Source: Sabellastarte sp. h YS-2021
Lineage: Eukaryota > Annelida > Polychaeta > Sabellida > Sabellidae
NCBI GenBank assembly: GCA_964017235.1
Contig: OZ024935.1
Span: 34,575,596-34,639,595 of the forward strand
Length of the DNA: 64,000 bases
Reading direction: 5' to 3'
Shown here: piece after piece, positions 23,401 to 31,307 of the stretch
Numbering within the stretch: position 1 is the stretch's first letter
How the letters are laid out: each line of letters opens with the position of its first letter
Translations under genes and position numbers: made by a program
The notes under the pieces: model-generated
Seen by the model: only the letters and a program-made list of their open reading frames with translations
The model's database searches: none
Told to the model about the DNA's origin: nothing

Positions 23401-25524
23401 TAGCTATTACTCAGCTATGCAATGAGCCACTGGTCTGGAACTTCACTAAGTTATAGCTGACCCAAAATAGGTGGATAACACACTGAAACAAAATACTCTA
23501 AATGTAATAATTTTCAAGTTATAAGTGATTTACTCAACAGTGATGACCTCACAGTAGTTATTACTCAGCTATGCAATGAGTTACAGGCCTGAAATTTTAC
23601 TATGTTATAGCTGACTCAAAAGTAGGTGAACAACATATTTATACAAAATTCTCTAAATGCAATAGTTTTCAAGTTACAAGTGAGTTTACTCATGATGGAA
23701 GTTACTGAAAAGCCCAAAAGTAGCTATTACTCAGTTAGCTATTGAGACAAACACCCAAGTTACTCACCATGTTGTAGATATGGAAAAAGTAGCTGAACAA
23801 CATATTTTAAGAAAATGCTCTAAATGCAACACTTTTCAAGTTATAAGTGATTTAGTGCATGATTTCATGAATTTTAATGCATTAAAAAATATTAAAAAAA
23901 TTTATTAAAAAAAAAAATAAGACAGATCCAGGTCTCATACTCGCACAAGAGAATCTACCTCTGGCCTAGTACATATATGCAAGATATGAGAGAAATCCTT
24001 CAAATAGTCACTGAGAAAATTGTGATCAAGTGTTGAAATTTTCATACTTTTGGTGAGGGTACCTCCCTTGTAATGTCTCTAGCAAACAGACGAACAGACA
24101 GATTTGCATGCCTTGAACACTTTTTCATCCTCGATAGATAAGGTATCTTTTAAAAAAAAAAACAGCATGTCTCTAGGCCTTGTCCTCGATAGATAAGGTA
24201 TCTTTTAAAAAAAAAAACAGCATGTCTCTAGGCCTTGTAGTTTTGGAGAAGAAGTTGTTCGGACACATACGTACACGCCGCAGAGTGACCACATAAAAAT
24301 TAACCAATGAAATTATTTCCCGACATTTAGCCAGTAAGTTACATATCGGAATGTCCCGTGATTTAACCACTGCATTTTTTATGTGATTAATTGTCTATAT
24401 TCACGGATGATGAGCATAGAAATATTTTTTAAACTTAAATAATGTCAGCATTTTTTATGTCAGCACTTTTACACAAATGTATTATATGCTTTAAAAACAA
24501 AATAAATAAAATATACTTGAATTAAACTGAATATATTTAGCTTTCAATCTCCATTCTGTGACAATGAACAGAGCCTTGAACGGAGCTGCCCCTCAGACAC
24601 TATACAGTACGTACACTGGAGCAGTCCACGCTACTTAAATGCAGGATTTAAATGTCGGACGTGCCTAAAGATCCGATGTCGGAACTGCAATGTTTTTGTT
24701 AGAAATCCGATGTCGGTTATGTCCGCAATTCTGATTGGTCAATTGCCGTTGTAAAACCGAGCATAACCTCATGGCCAGTTTTTCATGTGTGGGCGATAAT
24801 CCCGTTTCACTTTTTAAAAGTCAAATTACAAAAAGTATGCACTACAAATTTTCATCAAAACAGTAAGAAGACAAGGAAATTGAAGGAATTGAGGCACGAT
24901 GGATTTCTAGCCATGTTTTACAAACAGAAGATCCAGGAAACCAGTCTACGTTTCATCTGCAAACGTGATTAATTTTATTAACCAATGAAATAATTTGTTA
25001 CTGAAACCTCACTCGAGACCAAGTATAACAAAGTTCGTATATTTTTCTACAAAATAGCTTCAAAACTAAAGATATTCTAAAATGTCGTGTTAGAATAGAA
25101 ATTTTATGATTCCGATTTTGTTATGAAAACACCACACGGATTTCTACAGTAGTGGTGGTGGACCAATTCACGCCCGGATACCAATTCACGCCCACCCTCA
25201 ATTTTCTCGAAGATTTATAATTTTTCATAGAGAAGATGTTTACCACATCATAGATAATCATCAAATGGATCATTTACATTTGTAATTTACTGTTTAACTG
25301 TGATTGTTTTGGATAAATTTAGGGGTGGGCGTGAATTGGTACCCGGGCGTGAATTGGTCCACCACCACTAGCCAATAAGTTGCAGTTGCGAAAAAAATCG
25401 GATCTGTAACCACTTCGTTAAACGTCATACCAGCTGTCAACTTTTTCATCTTGTCAGACAATATGTCATCTTCGTCACCAAAAAAATCAGTCTCAACGCT
25501 TTTGCCCTTGGCTTTCTTTGGCAT
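5418..25524 (-). CDS. Host gene, first two coding exons: Lys/Asp-rich N-terminus (join 25431-25524, 5418-5565)
   Basis: Exon 1 (25524 down to 25431) opens with ATG after AAG (A at -3) and an in-frame TAA eight codons upstream. It encodes 31 codons beginning MPKKAKGKSVETDFFGDEDD and ends at a good donor, CTG|GTATGA, in phase 1. Exon 2 (5565 down to 5418) has the acceptor TTTAATTTATCAG and opens in the matching phase. It encodes an acidic stretch, a run of lysines (KGEKKKKKGKKK), then DKDDWLARKKAALL and a second acidic stretch, and ends at a candidate donor AACAA|GTATAAC; GTGAAG slightly upstream is an alternative. The compatible phases, correct splice signals and composition bias support one gene. 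The N-terminal mix of short acidic and lysine blocks resembles the leaders of translation factors such as ABCF1 or eIF5B, but no catalytic domain lies in the window, so I assign no name. The intron is ~19.9 kb and packed with repeats. Confidence 0.55.
6146..6825 (+). mobile_element. Degraded hAT-type MITE (relative of the 18797 element), interrupted
   Basis: 6146-6391 and 6783-6819 align with 18797-19090: both share GGTACCAAAAAT, CAACCAAACATGGATGTTTCC, CAGGTTTGTTCCCAATATTT and GTAACCAA. The start TAAGAATGGGTTGGTACC is a diverged form of the TIR TAGGGATGGGTCGGTACC. The copy is split by the MITE at 6392-6774 and then by the larger hAT-like element starting at 6826; its 3' end is not recognisable. 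Confidence 0.75.
6392..6774. mobile_element. hAT-type MITE, 383 bp, with 8-bp target duplication
   Basis: The ends TAGTGCTGTGACGAT and ATTTCACAGAACTA form an imperfect terminal inverted repeat. The flanks 6384-6391 and 6775-6782 are both GTAACCAA, an 8-bp TSD typical of the hAT superfamily. The uninterrupted paralogue at about 19050 reads through GTAACCAAAACATGGCAG without the insert, which proves the insertion. No transposase frame inside. Confidence 0.9.
6826..8078. mobile_element. hAT-like non-autonomous element, ~1.25 kb, with transposase-like relic
   Basis: The left end CAGTGTTTCCTGAGCC and right end CGGAAACACTG give a ~10-bp terminal inverted repeat of hAT type. Flanks are CTATAA (6820-6825) and CTATAG (8079-8084), a short near-duplication that is weaker than a clean 8-bp TSD. 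A second, inverted copy lies at 16885-17865. Between the ends lies a minus-strand frame conserved between the copies (see 7410-7676). The element sits inside the older element at 6146. Confidence 0.7.
7410..7676 (-). pseudogene. Conserved short coding relic in the hAT-like element, copy 1
   Basis: An 88-codon frame starts MDPYKSYSKRDISKEK and contains LETTSPNDSKYL and STKSRKFFEFF. It is recognisably homologous at protein level to the plus-strand frame at 16993-17148 in the inverted second copy (SYSKRDISKEKV versus FYSKRYTSKEDV; LETTSPNDSKY versus LETTTPNDDKY; TKSRKF in both). Substitutions preserve amino acids better than random drift would, suggesting the sequence was once coding, perhaps the N-terminus of the element's transposase or a captured exon. 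I do not recognise the family, and no zinc finger or DDE residue is visible. Confidence 0.45.
8096..9536 (+). mobile_element. Pearl-like element, copy 1, with internal ~146-bp array
   Basis: It starts at a small hairpin GCATC-AGG-GATGC followed by TACCCCACAGCC (8113-8124) and ends with GGCTGTGGGGTA (9525-9536), the exact inverted complement. The last 30 bases also fold on themselves (ACCCCGACAGTCCTTAAGG... GGGGT). A conserved 5' unique part of ~420 bp is shared with the copies at 12905 and 16100. The core holds about six ~146-bp tandem units. No coding sequence. Layout (unique 5' end, tandem core, hairpin 3' end) matches bivalve pearl-type elements; the name is by architecture only. Confidence 0.8.
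8570..9470 (+). repeat. ~146-bp minisatellite core of pearl-like copy 1
   Basis: GGTCAAGGTCACTAC recurs at about 8601, 8740, 8886, 9033 and 9178, with a diverged unit at 9323. Each unit carries TCAAGGTCA and, in three units, AGGTCAAAGGTCA without mismatch (near 8760, 8906, 9050). Consensus landmarks are CCTACCAAGTATCAACTTCC and GAGATATAGCCCGGACAAG. The 95-codon frame at 8526-8813 is a by-product of the repeat. Confidence 0.92.
9537..9862. other. Spacer between two hairpin-ended elements
   Basis: AT-rich, with CTTTTTGGGGGG-like runs (TTTTTGGGGGGTCAGACC and TTTTAGGGGGTTAA, an approximate local duplication). No gene recognised. Confidence 0.5.
10145..10720 (+). repeat. ~145-bp array with TGACCTTGAA and GGGGTCAAAGGTCA
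   Basis: Four units start with GACCTTGAA near 10153, 10302, 10449 and 10595. Each has CCCAGCCCATGATTTCCT, a YTCTAGRACCAATAATAAG segment and TAAGTTTGGCTATCC. Three units hold GGGGTCAAAGGTCA exactly. The second and third units are almost identical. The 143-codon open frame across it is a repeat artefact: its protein repeats with the DNA period. Confidence 0.92.
11030..12895 (+). repeat. ~155-bp array distantly related to the 133-bp satellite
   Basis: GATTTACTCAACAGTGATAACC-type words recur near 11224, 11382, 11532 and 11687, then again after the nested MITE. Within each unit the stretch AGCTATGCCATGAGCTACAGG ... CCAAAAGTAGGTGAA ... ATGCAATAGTTTTCAAGTTA aligns in order with the 133-bp satellite words AGCTATGGGTCTGAAACTTC, CCCAAAAGTAGGTGAATGAG and CTGCAATACTTTTAGAGATAA. 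The two arrays therefore look homologous, the satellite being a shorter version. Confidence 0.85.
11761..12293. mobile_element. hAT-type MITE, 533 bp, with 8-bp target duplication
   Basis: The ends TAGGGCTGCAACGATTC and GCTTGCAGCCCTA are inverted repeats. The flanks at 11753-11760 and 12294-12301 are both GTAATTAC. Joining the flanks restores CTGTAATTACACTATGTTATAGC, which matches neighbouring array units. Subterminal CGATTC/GAATCG words recur inside both ends. The two plus-strand frames (11717-11935, 11905-12168) show no recognisable domain. Confidence 0.93.
12905..14910 (+). mobile_element. Pearl-like element, copy 2, ten core units
   Basis: It has the same 5' hairpin (GCATC-AGA-GATGC), a variant of the TACCCCACAGCC inverted repeat (TACTCCACAGCC) and a terminal GGCTGTGGGGTA with the hairpin ACCCCGACAGCCCTTAAGG. 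It is inserted in the A-rich tail of the 9863 element. Copy 2 of that host element reads GCATTAAAAAATATTAAAAA at 23877-23897 with no insert, an in-window empty site. The A-rich target hides any duplication. The 3' terminus differs little from copy 1. Confidence 0.88.
13380..14830 (+). repeat. ~146-bp minisatellite core of pearl-like copy 2
   Basis: About ten units are marked by GGTCAAGGTCACTAYGGCAAGG near 13399, 13545 (GGTTAAGG variant), 13690, 13836, 13977, 14123, 14266, 14405, 14548 and 14697. Five contain AGGTCAAAGGTCA exactly; others have lost four to seven bases between half-sites. Landmarks are as in copy 1. Confidence 0.92.
15071..15154. repeat. 42-bp exact tandem duplication
   Basis: TTACTATTTCCAGGTAACAT through GTTGAAAATG occurs at 15071-15112 and again at 15113-15154, differing only at the last positions (AC/TC). 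It directly abuts the end of the 9863 element. Confidence 0.9.
15155..15900 (+). mobile_element. Repeat-like block ending in a hairpin
   Basis: The block contains several AAAGTCTAAAAATTGG/CGTCTAAAAAATGTCTAAG-type words and ends with a GGCGGCGGCGCGACGGACCT stretch. A stem TATATCCC ... GGGGATATA follows at 15869-15897. A 3' hairpin at the edge of a non-coding repeat matches the other hairpin-ended families here, but no second copy is present, so boundaries are approximate. Confidence 0.4.
16100..16258 (+). mobile_element. Pearl-like element, copy 3, 5' fragment only
   Basis: The 5' hairpin GCATC-AGA-GATGC, TACCCCACAGCC and the following CACCATGAGATATAGAAGTA match copies 1 and 2. Similarity ends near GAGAAAGAAC. 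Core and 3' end are absent, so this is a truncated insertion. The preceding sequence is AGAAAAAAT, again an A-rich target. Confidence 0.8.
16259..16884. other. Intronic stretch without recognised features
   Basis: No gene, array or terminal repeat found. A short TATATATA run lies near 16778. Confidence 0.45.
16885..17865 (-). mobile_element. Inverted, 3'-truncated second copy of the CAGTGTTTCC hAT-like element
   Basis: Read on the minus strand it begins CAGTGTTTCCTGAGCC at 17865 and follows 6826-7775: AGGTCAATTGACCCCCTCC, the GGGGTACCATGTACC segment and the CAGTGCTGTTTTATTG region are shared. Similarity stops near 16885, and the expected right terminus is missing. Confidence 0.8.
16993..17148 (+). 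pseudogene. Conserved short coding relic, copy 2
   Basis: A 51-codon frame opens MYPSKFYSKRYTSKEDV and ends at TAA after TKSRKFVNF. It is the counterpart of the frame at 7410-7676, which stays open for another ~35 codons, so this copy has an early stop. Protein-level similarity across many nucleotide changes is the only evidence for past coding. Confidence 0.4.
17866..18788. other. Intronic stretch without recognised features
   Basis: Open frames of 60-80 codons occur on both strands but show no recognisable domain, splice context or repetition. Confidence 0.45.
18797..19291. mobile_element. hAT-type MITE, 495 bp, with 8-bp target duplication
   Basis: The ends TAGGGATGGGTCGGTA and TACCGACCCATCGCTA are inverted repeats with one mismatch. 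The flanks ATTTCAAT at 18789-18796 and 19292-19299 are identical 8-bp duplications. It is the best preserved copy of the family also found, broken, at 6146. Two tandem-like halves each carry CACAAAATATGGGAT, CTTCAG and CCTTCWATTA words, suggesting an internal duplication. Confidence 0.93.
19465..19867. mobile_element. hAT-type MITE, 403 bp, with 8-bp target duplication
   Basis: The flanks at 19457-19464 and 19868-19875 are both ACTGATAC. Ends are TAGTGCTGGGACGAG and CGATCCAACCACTA, an imperfect inverted repeat. Inside, AACTCGAGTT, ACTCGAGTTTTTG and ACTCGAGTTCAACTCG words occur near both ends, the mirrored subterminal layout common in hAT MITEs. Confidence 0.88.
19876..20959. other. Intronic stretch; small inverted repeat only
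   Basis: A hydrophobic 107-codon minus-strand frame (19923-20246) has no recognisable domain and I do not call it a gene. 20222-20270 (GTGGACACAAAGATAAAC ... CAGTCTTCAG) and 20391-20421 (CTGAAGACTGTTTATCTTTG) are inverted relative to each other, an imperfect ~30-bp arm pair. The 11-mer TGGGCGATAAT occurs at 20511 and 20701. Confidence 0.45.
20960..21225. repeat. ~120-bp degenerate direct repeat (two units)
   Basis: GAAGATCAAATACCTTAAACTCGA at 21003 and GAAGATCAAATACTTTAAACTTGA at 21135 begin two units. Both continue with TAGCACYAACTC, CATTCATGAGAAGATATG and a GATTTCC block, separated by TTTTATAAAA. It resembles the array at 4060-4370 in order of motifs. Confidence 0.7.
21535..22410 (+). repeat. 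~146-bp array of copy 2, six units
   Basis: GACCTTGAAG (or AACCTTGAAG) recurs near 21543, 21690, 21838, 21984, 22130 and 22277. Most units have GGGGTCCAAGGTCAAATC, a one-base variant of the DR1-like word. The last unit has GGGGTCAAAGGTCAAATC exactly. Other landmarks match the array in copy 1. Confidence 0.92.
22700..23860 (+). repeat. ~155-bp array of copy 2
   Basis: Units are marked by TTTACTCAACAGTRA near 22750, 22905, 23066, 23219, 23376 and 23529, with the same internal words as 11030-12895. The final unit is diverged (TTTACTCATGATGGAAGTTAC) exactly as in copy 1, so the last unit was distinct before the two copies separated. Confidence 0.9.
24127..24238. repeat. ~55-bp exact tandem duplication
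   Basis: CCTCGATAGATAAGGTATC followed by TTTTAAAAAAAAAAAC and AGCATGTCTCTAGGCCTTG occurs twice in succession (24130 and 24184). Confidence 0.9.
24239..25149. other. Intronic stretch without recognised features
   Basis: No gene or terminal repeat found. CCGATGTCGG appears twice (about 24671 and 24700), and TGGGCGATAAT occurs at 24790. Confidence 0.45.
25152..25368. mobile_element. MITE of 217 bp with 46-bp terminal inverted repeats and TA target
   Basis: The first and last 46 bp (starting GTGGTGGTGGACCAATTCAC) are inverted copies with one mismatch. Each arm itself contains ACCAATTCACGCCC twice. The flanks are TA on both sides (25150-25151, 25369-25370), consistent with a Tc1/mariner-type TA duplication. 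It lies 62 bp downstream of the donor of the first exon of the proposed host gene. No transposase. Confidence 0.9.
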
Positions 25525-25900
25525 CTTATAAACTTTAATTTTGTCTTAAATACACATTTAGTTCTCTTTCAACATGATGTCGTAATGGGGAAAACCCTTA
25601 ATCGTAATATATCTACATCGAGACTGGGGTAATCTCCGGTTCCTGGTTATATCTAAAGGTATATTCGGGACTTACTGCTATCGGACTAGTGCGATCGGGT
25701 ACTATGAGGTACTATGTGTTTCCCTTGGGATCTCCAGCAATATTTTATATATATTTATATTTTTTGTGTGAATACTATACAATAAATTAATATTTATTAA
25801 GAAATATGAGGTCTAGGATATTCCTGTGGGGTTTTCTGGAAATGTTTTATAAACTATAACTGTACCCAGGCAGGCGCACAACTTTGAAATTAGGTTGAAT
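25525..25900 (-). promoter_or_regulatory. Putative 5' UTR/promoter region of the minus-strand host gene
   Basis: This is the sequence immediately upstream of the proposed start codon. It has an in-frame TAA eight codons before ATG and A at position -3. I see no convincing TATA box or initiator, so a transcription start cannot be placed. Confidence 0.3.
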
Positions 25901-26260
25901 CTAATGGTGAAATCTGGCCGAAATACATGTATATTTTGCAAAAAGGTTTTAGTTTAATCCAACAAGCGAAATCTTGTTTAAACCAACCTGGGAAATCAGG
26001 TTTGAAACCAACTAGTGAAATCTGGTTTAAAGATAAGTAGATTTTGCAAACCATATTCAGTTGGATCCAAAGGTTGAAGTCATGTTGAAAATGGATGAAA
26101 TCTGGTTGAATACAAGGGTAAAATCTGGTTAAAATACATGTGGATTTTGCAAACCCATTTTAGCTGGATCCAATGGGTGAAATCATGTTGAAATTAATAG
26201 GTGAAATGTGGTTGAAATACATGTAGATTTTGCAAACCGTTTTTAATAATGTGGAAATAT
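25901..26260. repeat. Degenerate minisatellite with GTGAAATCTGGTTGAAATACATG
   Basis: Variants of GTGAAATCTGGYTGAAATACA, TAGATTTTGCAAACC and TTGGATCCAA recur every ~60-140 bp (about 25907, 26004, 26095, 26120, 26200). Units are too diverged to define a clean period. Confidence 0.6.
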
Positions 26261-27233
26261 ATTTTGCTTTTGCAAATTTATATTTGGCATTTATGTATTT
26301 TATTTCTTATTTAGTAGCTCAAACCATGCAGGTTCTCAAATGAAATGTGGCTAGATGAAATCTCATAATCATATGTGAAATGGTAATTTTCCATTTAATT
26401 CATGCATATAGGATTACCTATTTATTGAGAATGGTTATTTCATTGTATCTGTCCATAATATTGCATGCATCAAACTTCATCATTCACTATATGGTTATAT
26501 ATTATGATCTGTTCTATTTTCCACCTAGATATCCATGATTTTGTGTCCATATAATAGGATAATCCAATTTCAATAATCTGATAAATTCTTGGTAATATAT
26601 TTAAACCAATTAAATATTTGTGAAGTGACATTCTCTGTGTCTAAGTGTTTTAACCAGTTAAACTTATTGAATATTATATTAAAAATAGACATTGCAATTA
26701 GAAAGAAACTCTCAAGTCAAATCACAATGACTTTTTGATGCCTCTCTTACAAAATATTCATCTTTTGAATGTTTGAAAAACACAACCAAGCTTAATGTGT
26801 ACAACCTCACCACATTGCTGCTCCATCTTAATTATCTTTCAACTTGGACTACAACAGAGTGGACCTAGCTAAATAAGCAGACAAAATGCTTTTGAGAAAG
26901 AGTACACATTTTCTATTGTGTGGTCCTGTCAGTAATTAGCTTTAGTCACAGACCTAGGAGTGAGTAAAGTATGTGAACCCCCTGAACCAACTGAGCTATT
27001 GTGTTCTCAGAGTGATAAAACATTATAACTGAAGAGCTCAGGTCCTTGCTGCTTTTGACAAGTGATTTTCTTATACTATCTAAATATATTTGTCTTGTAC
27101 ATAGGAATGACTGAAGCACATATATTTTGTAACATACATGTATTCATTACATAAGAATGATTTTGATGATCCACCAATGTGCTACTTTTTACTGCAGATG
27201 AAGTAAATATATACTAGAATAGGTACACTGTAA
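26261..27233. other. AT-rich intergenic stretch
   Basis: No gene, RNA gene or clear repeat recognised. Confidence 0.5.
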
Positions 27234-27559
27234 AAAAGTCCAACTGTTTTTACTTAAAAACTTAAGTGTAATTTGTTGCATAGCCTGGATTCAAAAACAT
27301 AAAATTTTTGGAATAAAAACTTTTGAACCTTGGCAATTCAAAATATTCAAGTTAACTGTTTTACTTTATGTGTTTGAGTTGTGTTTACTCACTTTTTTCT
27401 AGTCATTGTGATCAACCTTTTTTAAGTCCTGGCTATGTAACAAAATTACATTTGATATTTATGGTTGTTTGTTAACTTATTTTGAGTTACTTTAGGTCTT
27501 GAGAAGTACTAATATAATTTAAGTTGTCTAGAGAGATTTTTAAACTCAAAAAAATTTGT

Positions 27560-29317
27560 TCAAGGTATCCACTAACTAGAGCAAGACATCATACAAGTGC
27601 ATGTAAAAATTGGCCAGCCTTTTAAATTTGGCTCCTTGGGATTGTGGTTTCTAAATTACTATTGAAATTGTTGAAATGATTAAAAAATCCATAAATGTAA
27701 GCTTTTTCACATCTATTTATGTTTAAATACAACAAGCAATCATTGTCATAAATTATATATCGAAATTAGTTATGTGAAGAATATAGAGTTTGTGTGAGAT
27801 ATTTGTGGCAGTTTTAACATAAATCCCCTATTTTTGCCCAGTTGTAGCTTAATACAAATACATCAATAAAGCCTCATTTTTCTTCGATATTTCCAAAAAT
27901 ATTTAACTTTAAGATATGTTATGTACATCATTTGAAAGGTATTTTAAAAAGCTTCTGCCCAATTAATTGCATTAAACCCACGAAGAAATTGAGAAGGAAT
28001 CATAAGTTATTTTTTATTATTTTTTTAAAAAAATTTTTCGTAACTGTATCCCATTTTTTCCATTTTTTATTGATGGACTTATTTTACTTATCATTAAACA
28101 AACTGGTGGATAATATATAAAGAACTCAATAAATTCTTTCATATATTTATAGAGTTATTTCCTTATTTCCTAATATTTTTGTATATTTTTCAATTATTCT
28201 TTTTTTCAGCCTCAGTTAGCAGCTTTCTTATGCATATTAATCTTAAGTTCATTATTTGACCTTTAGTTCCTTTTTTAATTTTAAGAATAAGAACATATTC
28301 ATTTATGACAAACTGCACTGATAATAAATGTCAAAATAAGATTAATTATTTCGCTTTTAAGGAATTGTAATTCCTATTTTTAATTATTTGTCCAATTTTT
28401 AAGAAAATGGATCATGTATGTACACAAGTACCCATCTTTTGCCCACAATTTTTTTATATTTTTATTAACACACACCCCAACATTGGTTCTCCTCATATTC
28501 ATTCCATTAAAATCTCTCCATAAATAAAAATAATAAAATTATTGAAACTAAATTTTTTCAACTGCATATCTCTAGTGAGCACAACATTTTATCAAAAATG
28601 TTGAGCAAATATATACACAACTATTTCAAGTAATTAACATATGCAACTGTTGGTGTTCTCAACAATTTTCCAAATTTAGTAGTTGATACTTTACTTCACA
28701 TAAAAAATATCTGAAACCGCAATAACTTTAAAAACATATGTTCATAATTTAAATGATCAATAAAAATCTTCTCCAAAAATAACTGTACAGGTTAAGACAC
28801 CCCATTTCCCCCATCTTAGAAGAATAAAAACAAATTTTAAAGCACCTTTTCTTGGCAAAAAAATACTATTCTGTAGATCTATATGTAGATTTTTATAAAA
28901 AATTAAGCTCAGTGTGTGTAGTGTACATGTTATTTTATCAAAAATTTTCTGAAAGTTTTTGCTGATTTTTTGGGAAAATACACAAGTATTTTCAACTTAT
29001 TAACATGTAGGTACCAATTGCTGGTGTTCTCAACCATTTTTCAAATTTATGAGCTAATATTTTAACGTTTATTTCGAATAAAAAAGATATCTAAAACCAA
29101 AATAGTTTTTAGCATATAAATTTCATTTAAATAATCAATGAAAAATCATCTTCAGTAATATCTGTACATGTTAATAAACCCTATTTTTGCTCATCTTAGA
29201 AGACTAAAAACTACATTTTAAAATATCATTTCCTTGTGATAAATCTTTGCTTTATAGATCGTAATGTATATTGTTTATAAAAAATAAGTTTTATGTGTTT
29301 TATGCAAGAAATTATGT
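27560..29317. other. Very AT-rich stretch without genes
   Basis: Long A/T runs and loosely repeated phrases occur (for example GTACCAATTGCTGGTGTTCTCAAC at 29011 versus GCAACTGTTGGTGTTCTCAAC at 28643, each followed by TTTTCAAATTT-like text). This suggests an old ~370-bp duplication. No open frame of note. Confidence 0.5.
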
Positions 29318-29322
29318 ATTAT

Positions 29323-30179
29323 ATGAGCGGTGACTATTTTAGTCTATGTGGGGGTGAGTGTTGTCTGCCGCTCATCACAGGGGGTGTAAAAATAATTCCA
29401 AAATTGTAGATAATGTTCTTTATTCAGATAATATAATCACATAAAAATAAAACTATAATTCACTGTTATCATTGAACTTCCATTGAATTTGTATTTCTTG
29501 AATTATGAAGTCAAACTTGGGTAGTTGAAATATTAACATAAATAGAGGTTGCTGCTTTAAGTAGTTTGATTGTTCTGTGTTAGGTTCATAGAACTGATGT
29601 AACACAGAAAACCATTCCACTGATCAGCAGTCAACCTGTCTTGAGCAACTTATTAGTTCAATCTCCCCCAAAATCTCAGATTTTGTAAAGGCTTATATAG
29701 TTTAGTACAGGAAAGAGTGACAGTCATTTCTGGATCCCACTTACTGTATGAGCAATAATAATTAATGGGAAAGACTTCCTGATATTATATCCTGAACTGT
29801 ATCAATAACATCAAAGCATCTGTTTTCTTATAACTGTGTGGTCACCACTAAGAAGTCATAGAGTACATATGGGGGTTGAAAGCTGTAGTTATGATTAAAC
29901 TATTGTATTACTAACATATTTCCTGTTTTTGTTGTTCTTTAATCTAGTGACAGTGAAATATTGCAGCTAGTGCACTATAAACTTTTAGAAACAATTATAG
30001 CATGTTTTGAAGAATCCTGGTCTACAAATTACACAGATTAACTGTCAGTGTGTACAGGAAGTCATAATGATTAATACAAATATATACATGTGTAGGCTAA
30101 GGGAGAAATCTTAGTTCAACATAAAATTATTTACTTTTTAAAATGAACCCTAAATACACATAAAATACAGAATCTCACA
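29323..30179 (-). repeat. 3' LTR (minus-strand orientation)
   Basis: It is identical to 31723-32579 except for one base. On the minus strand it starts TGTGAGATTCTG and ends CCGCTCAT. The terminal AT rather than CA, or a shift of one base, is uncertain because the neighbouring base is shared. Confidence 0.9.
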
Positions 30180-30191
30180 TTATCCTCCCCT

Positions 30192-31046
30192 ATAGTAGAA
30201 GTGGTCTCCACTTCTGGGTAACTATAAATTTAACACTAAATGGTATGAAACATTACATATATACAAAAGAAAAAGAAATAGGTAAGATTTATAACCACTT
30301 ATAAAGAACTGCAGTTGTCACCTGACTGATAATATATGCTGTACAGCCAAGATGCAAACATTGAAGAGAAACACAGTAGTAGCAGCAGTAGTAGTAAACA
30401 ATGTGGTATGAATTGAGGTACCACCTTGAGCTAAAACATAACTTGTAACATGCAGAAATATTTTAACAAATACATTACACAATAAGAAGAAAATGATGTA
30501 GCTGTTCGTAAATGTATGAGTCATTATGTACAAGAATTAAAGTCTGTCCACCTCAGTTGCTGTAACACTTCACAGTCCTCTGTATGCCACTGTGATGATT
30601 ATAAGATAGTACAACCACCCATAAAGTAAATAAGAAATGCAAAATGTAAGAGGCATAAAAACTTCAATGGATCAAACACTGAATCAAAAGTACTGAATTG
30701 AGTAAGAAATGGTCAGTAATAGGTGATAGTGTTGTTAGTGTAGTTTGTTATTCATTGTGAAACTGAATTGGTTAATAATTGTTTTTCTGTACAGGCAGTA
30801 ATTAATGTACCTATAGACTGGTGTTACAGTGATTTCAGCTGTACATGAATAATTATGCTGAAGTCCCATCAGCTGCAGTCATCAGGGCCATCAGAATAAT
30901 AACACAGATATACTGGGACAAGTGACAATTAAACCTACCATTGGGACCAGCCCATGTGTAAAACAAAAGTGAGACCTGTGCCAGTATTTCTTTGAAATGG
31001 GGATTTTAAATGCACAAAAAGAAAAATGTCAGCTATACGATTGATA
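30192..31046. other. Non-coding interior of the LTR element
   Basis: Lies between the purine tract and the chromodomain-like frame. No recognisable coding sequence; probably the 3' untranslated part of the element plus deletion-junction sequence. Confidence 0.5.
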
Positions 31047-31265
31047 CTAAGTGAATGGACGTGTTTGTTTTCGTTTCCGTTTCGTACCTTTCATGGTTCT
31101 TGTGACATGGTATTCTCTAATTAGTTGTGGAGAAATGTCTTCTGCTGGTAGCCATTCCTTGGGGAGTTGGGGATTTGACAATTTAACTTTGTAGATCTGC
31201 TTACCAGAACGTTTCTTTGTAGCTAATATCTTTTCTACTTGGTGATAATCTGTAGGTGTCAACAT
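31047..31265 (-). pseudogene. C-terminal chromodomain-like tail of a Ty3/gypsy integrase
   Basis: The 72-codon frame contains YHQVEKILATKKRSGKQIYK, then WLPAEDISPQLIREY and a basic tail KGTKRKRKQTRPF. The order V-E-K-I-L, K-x-G-K-x-x-Y-x-V-K and E-W-L/V-P resembles the chromodomain-like segment that follows integrase in many Ty3/gypsy pol proteins. Protease, reverse transcriptase and integrase core are absent, so an internal deletion joined gag to the end of pol. Confidence 0.6.
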
Positions 31266-31307
31266 TTTGCATTTCTAAATTTACAATCTTTACAAAGGTG
31301 ATTGTAC

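Larger units (their letters stand above)
21249..24047 (+). mobile_element. Second hairpin-ended repeat family, copy 2 (uninterrupted)
   Basis: It starts AAACAAGAGTAGA followed by the perfect hairpin GTGCCCGT-GA-ACGGGCAC (21265-21282) and ends near GTTGAAATTTTCA. Its order of parts matches copy 1: unique 5' part, ~146-bp array of six units (21535-22410), two units with GGCCATYTTGTTTTTCAAAATGAGG (22433, 22590), a ~155-bp array (22700-23860) and an A-rich tail with AAGACAGATCCAGGTYTCATAC. It has neither of the insertions in copy 1, so it serves as their empty-site reference. At ~2.8 kb it has no coding content. Confidence 0.85.
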
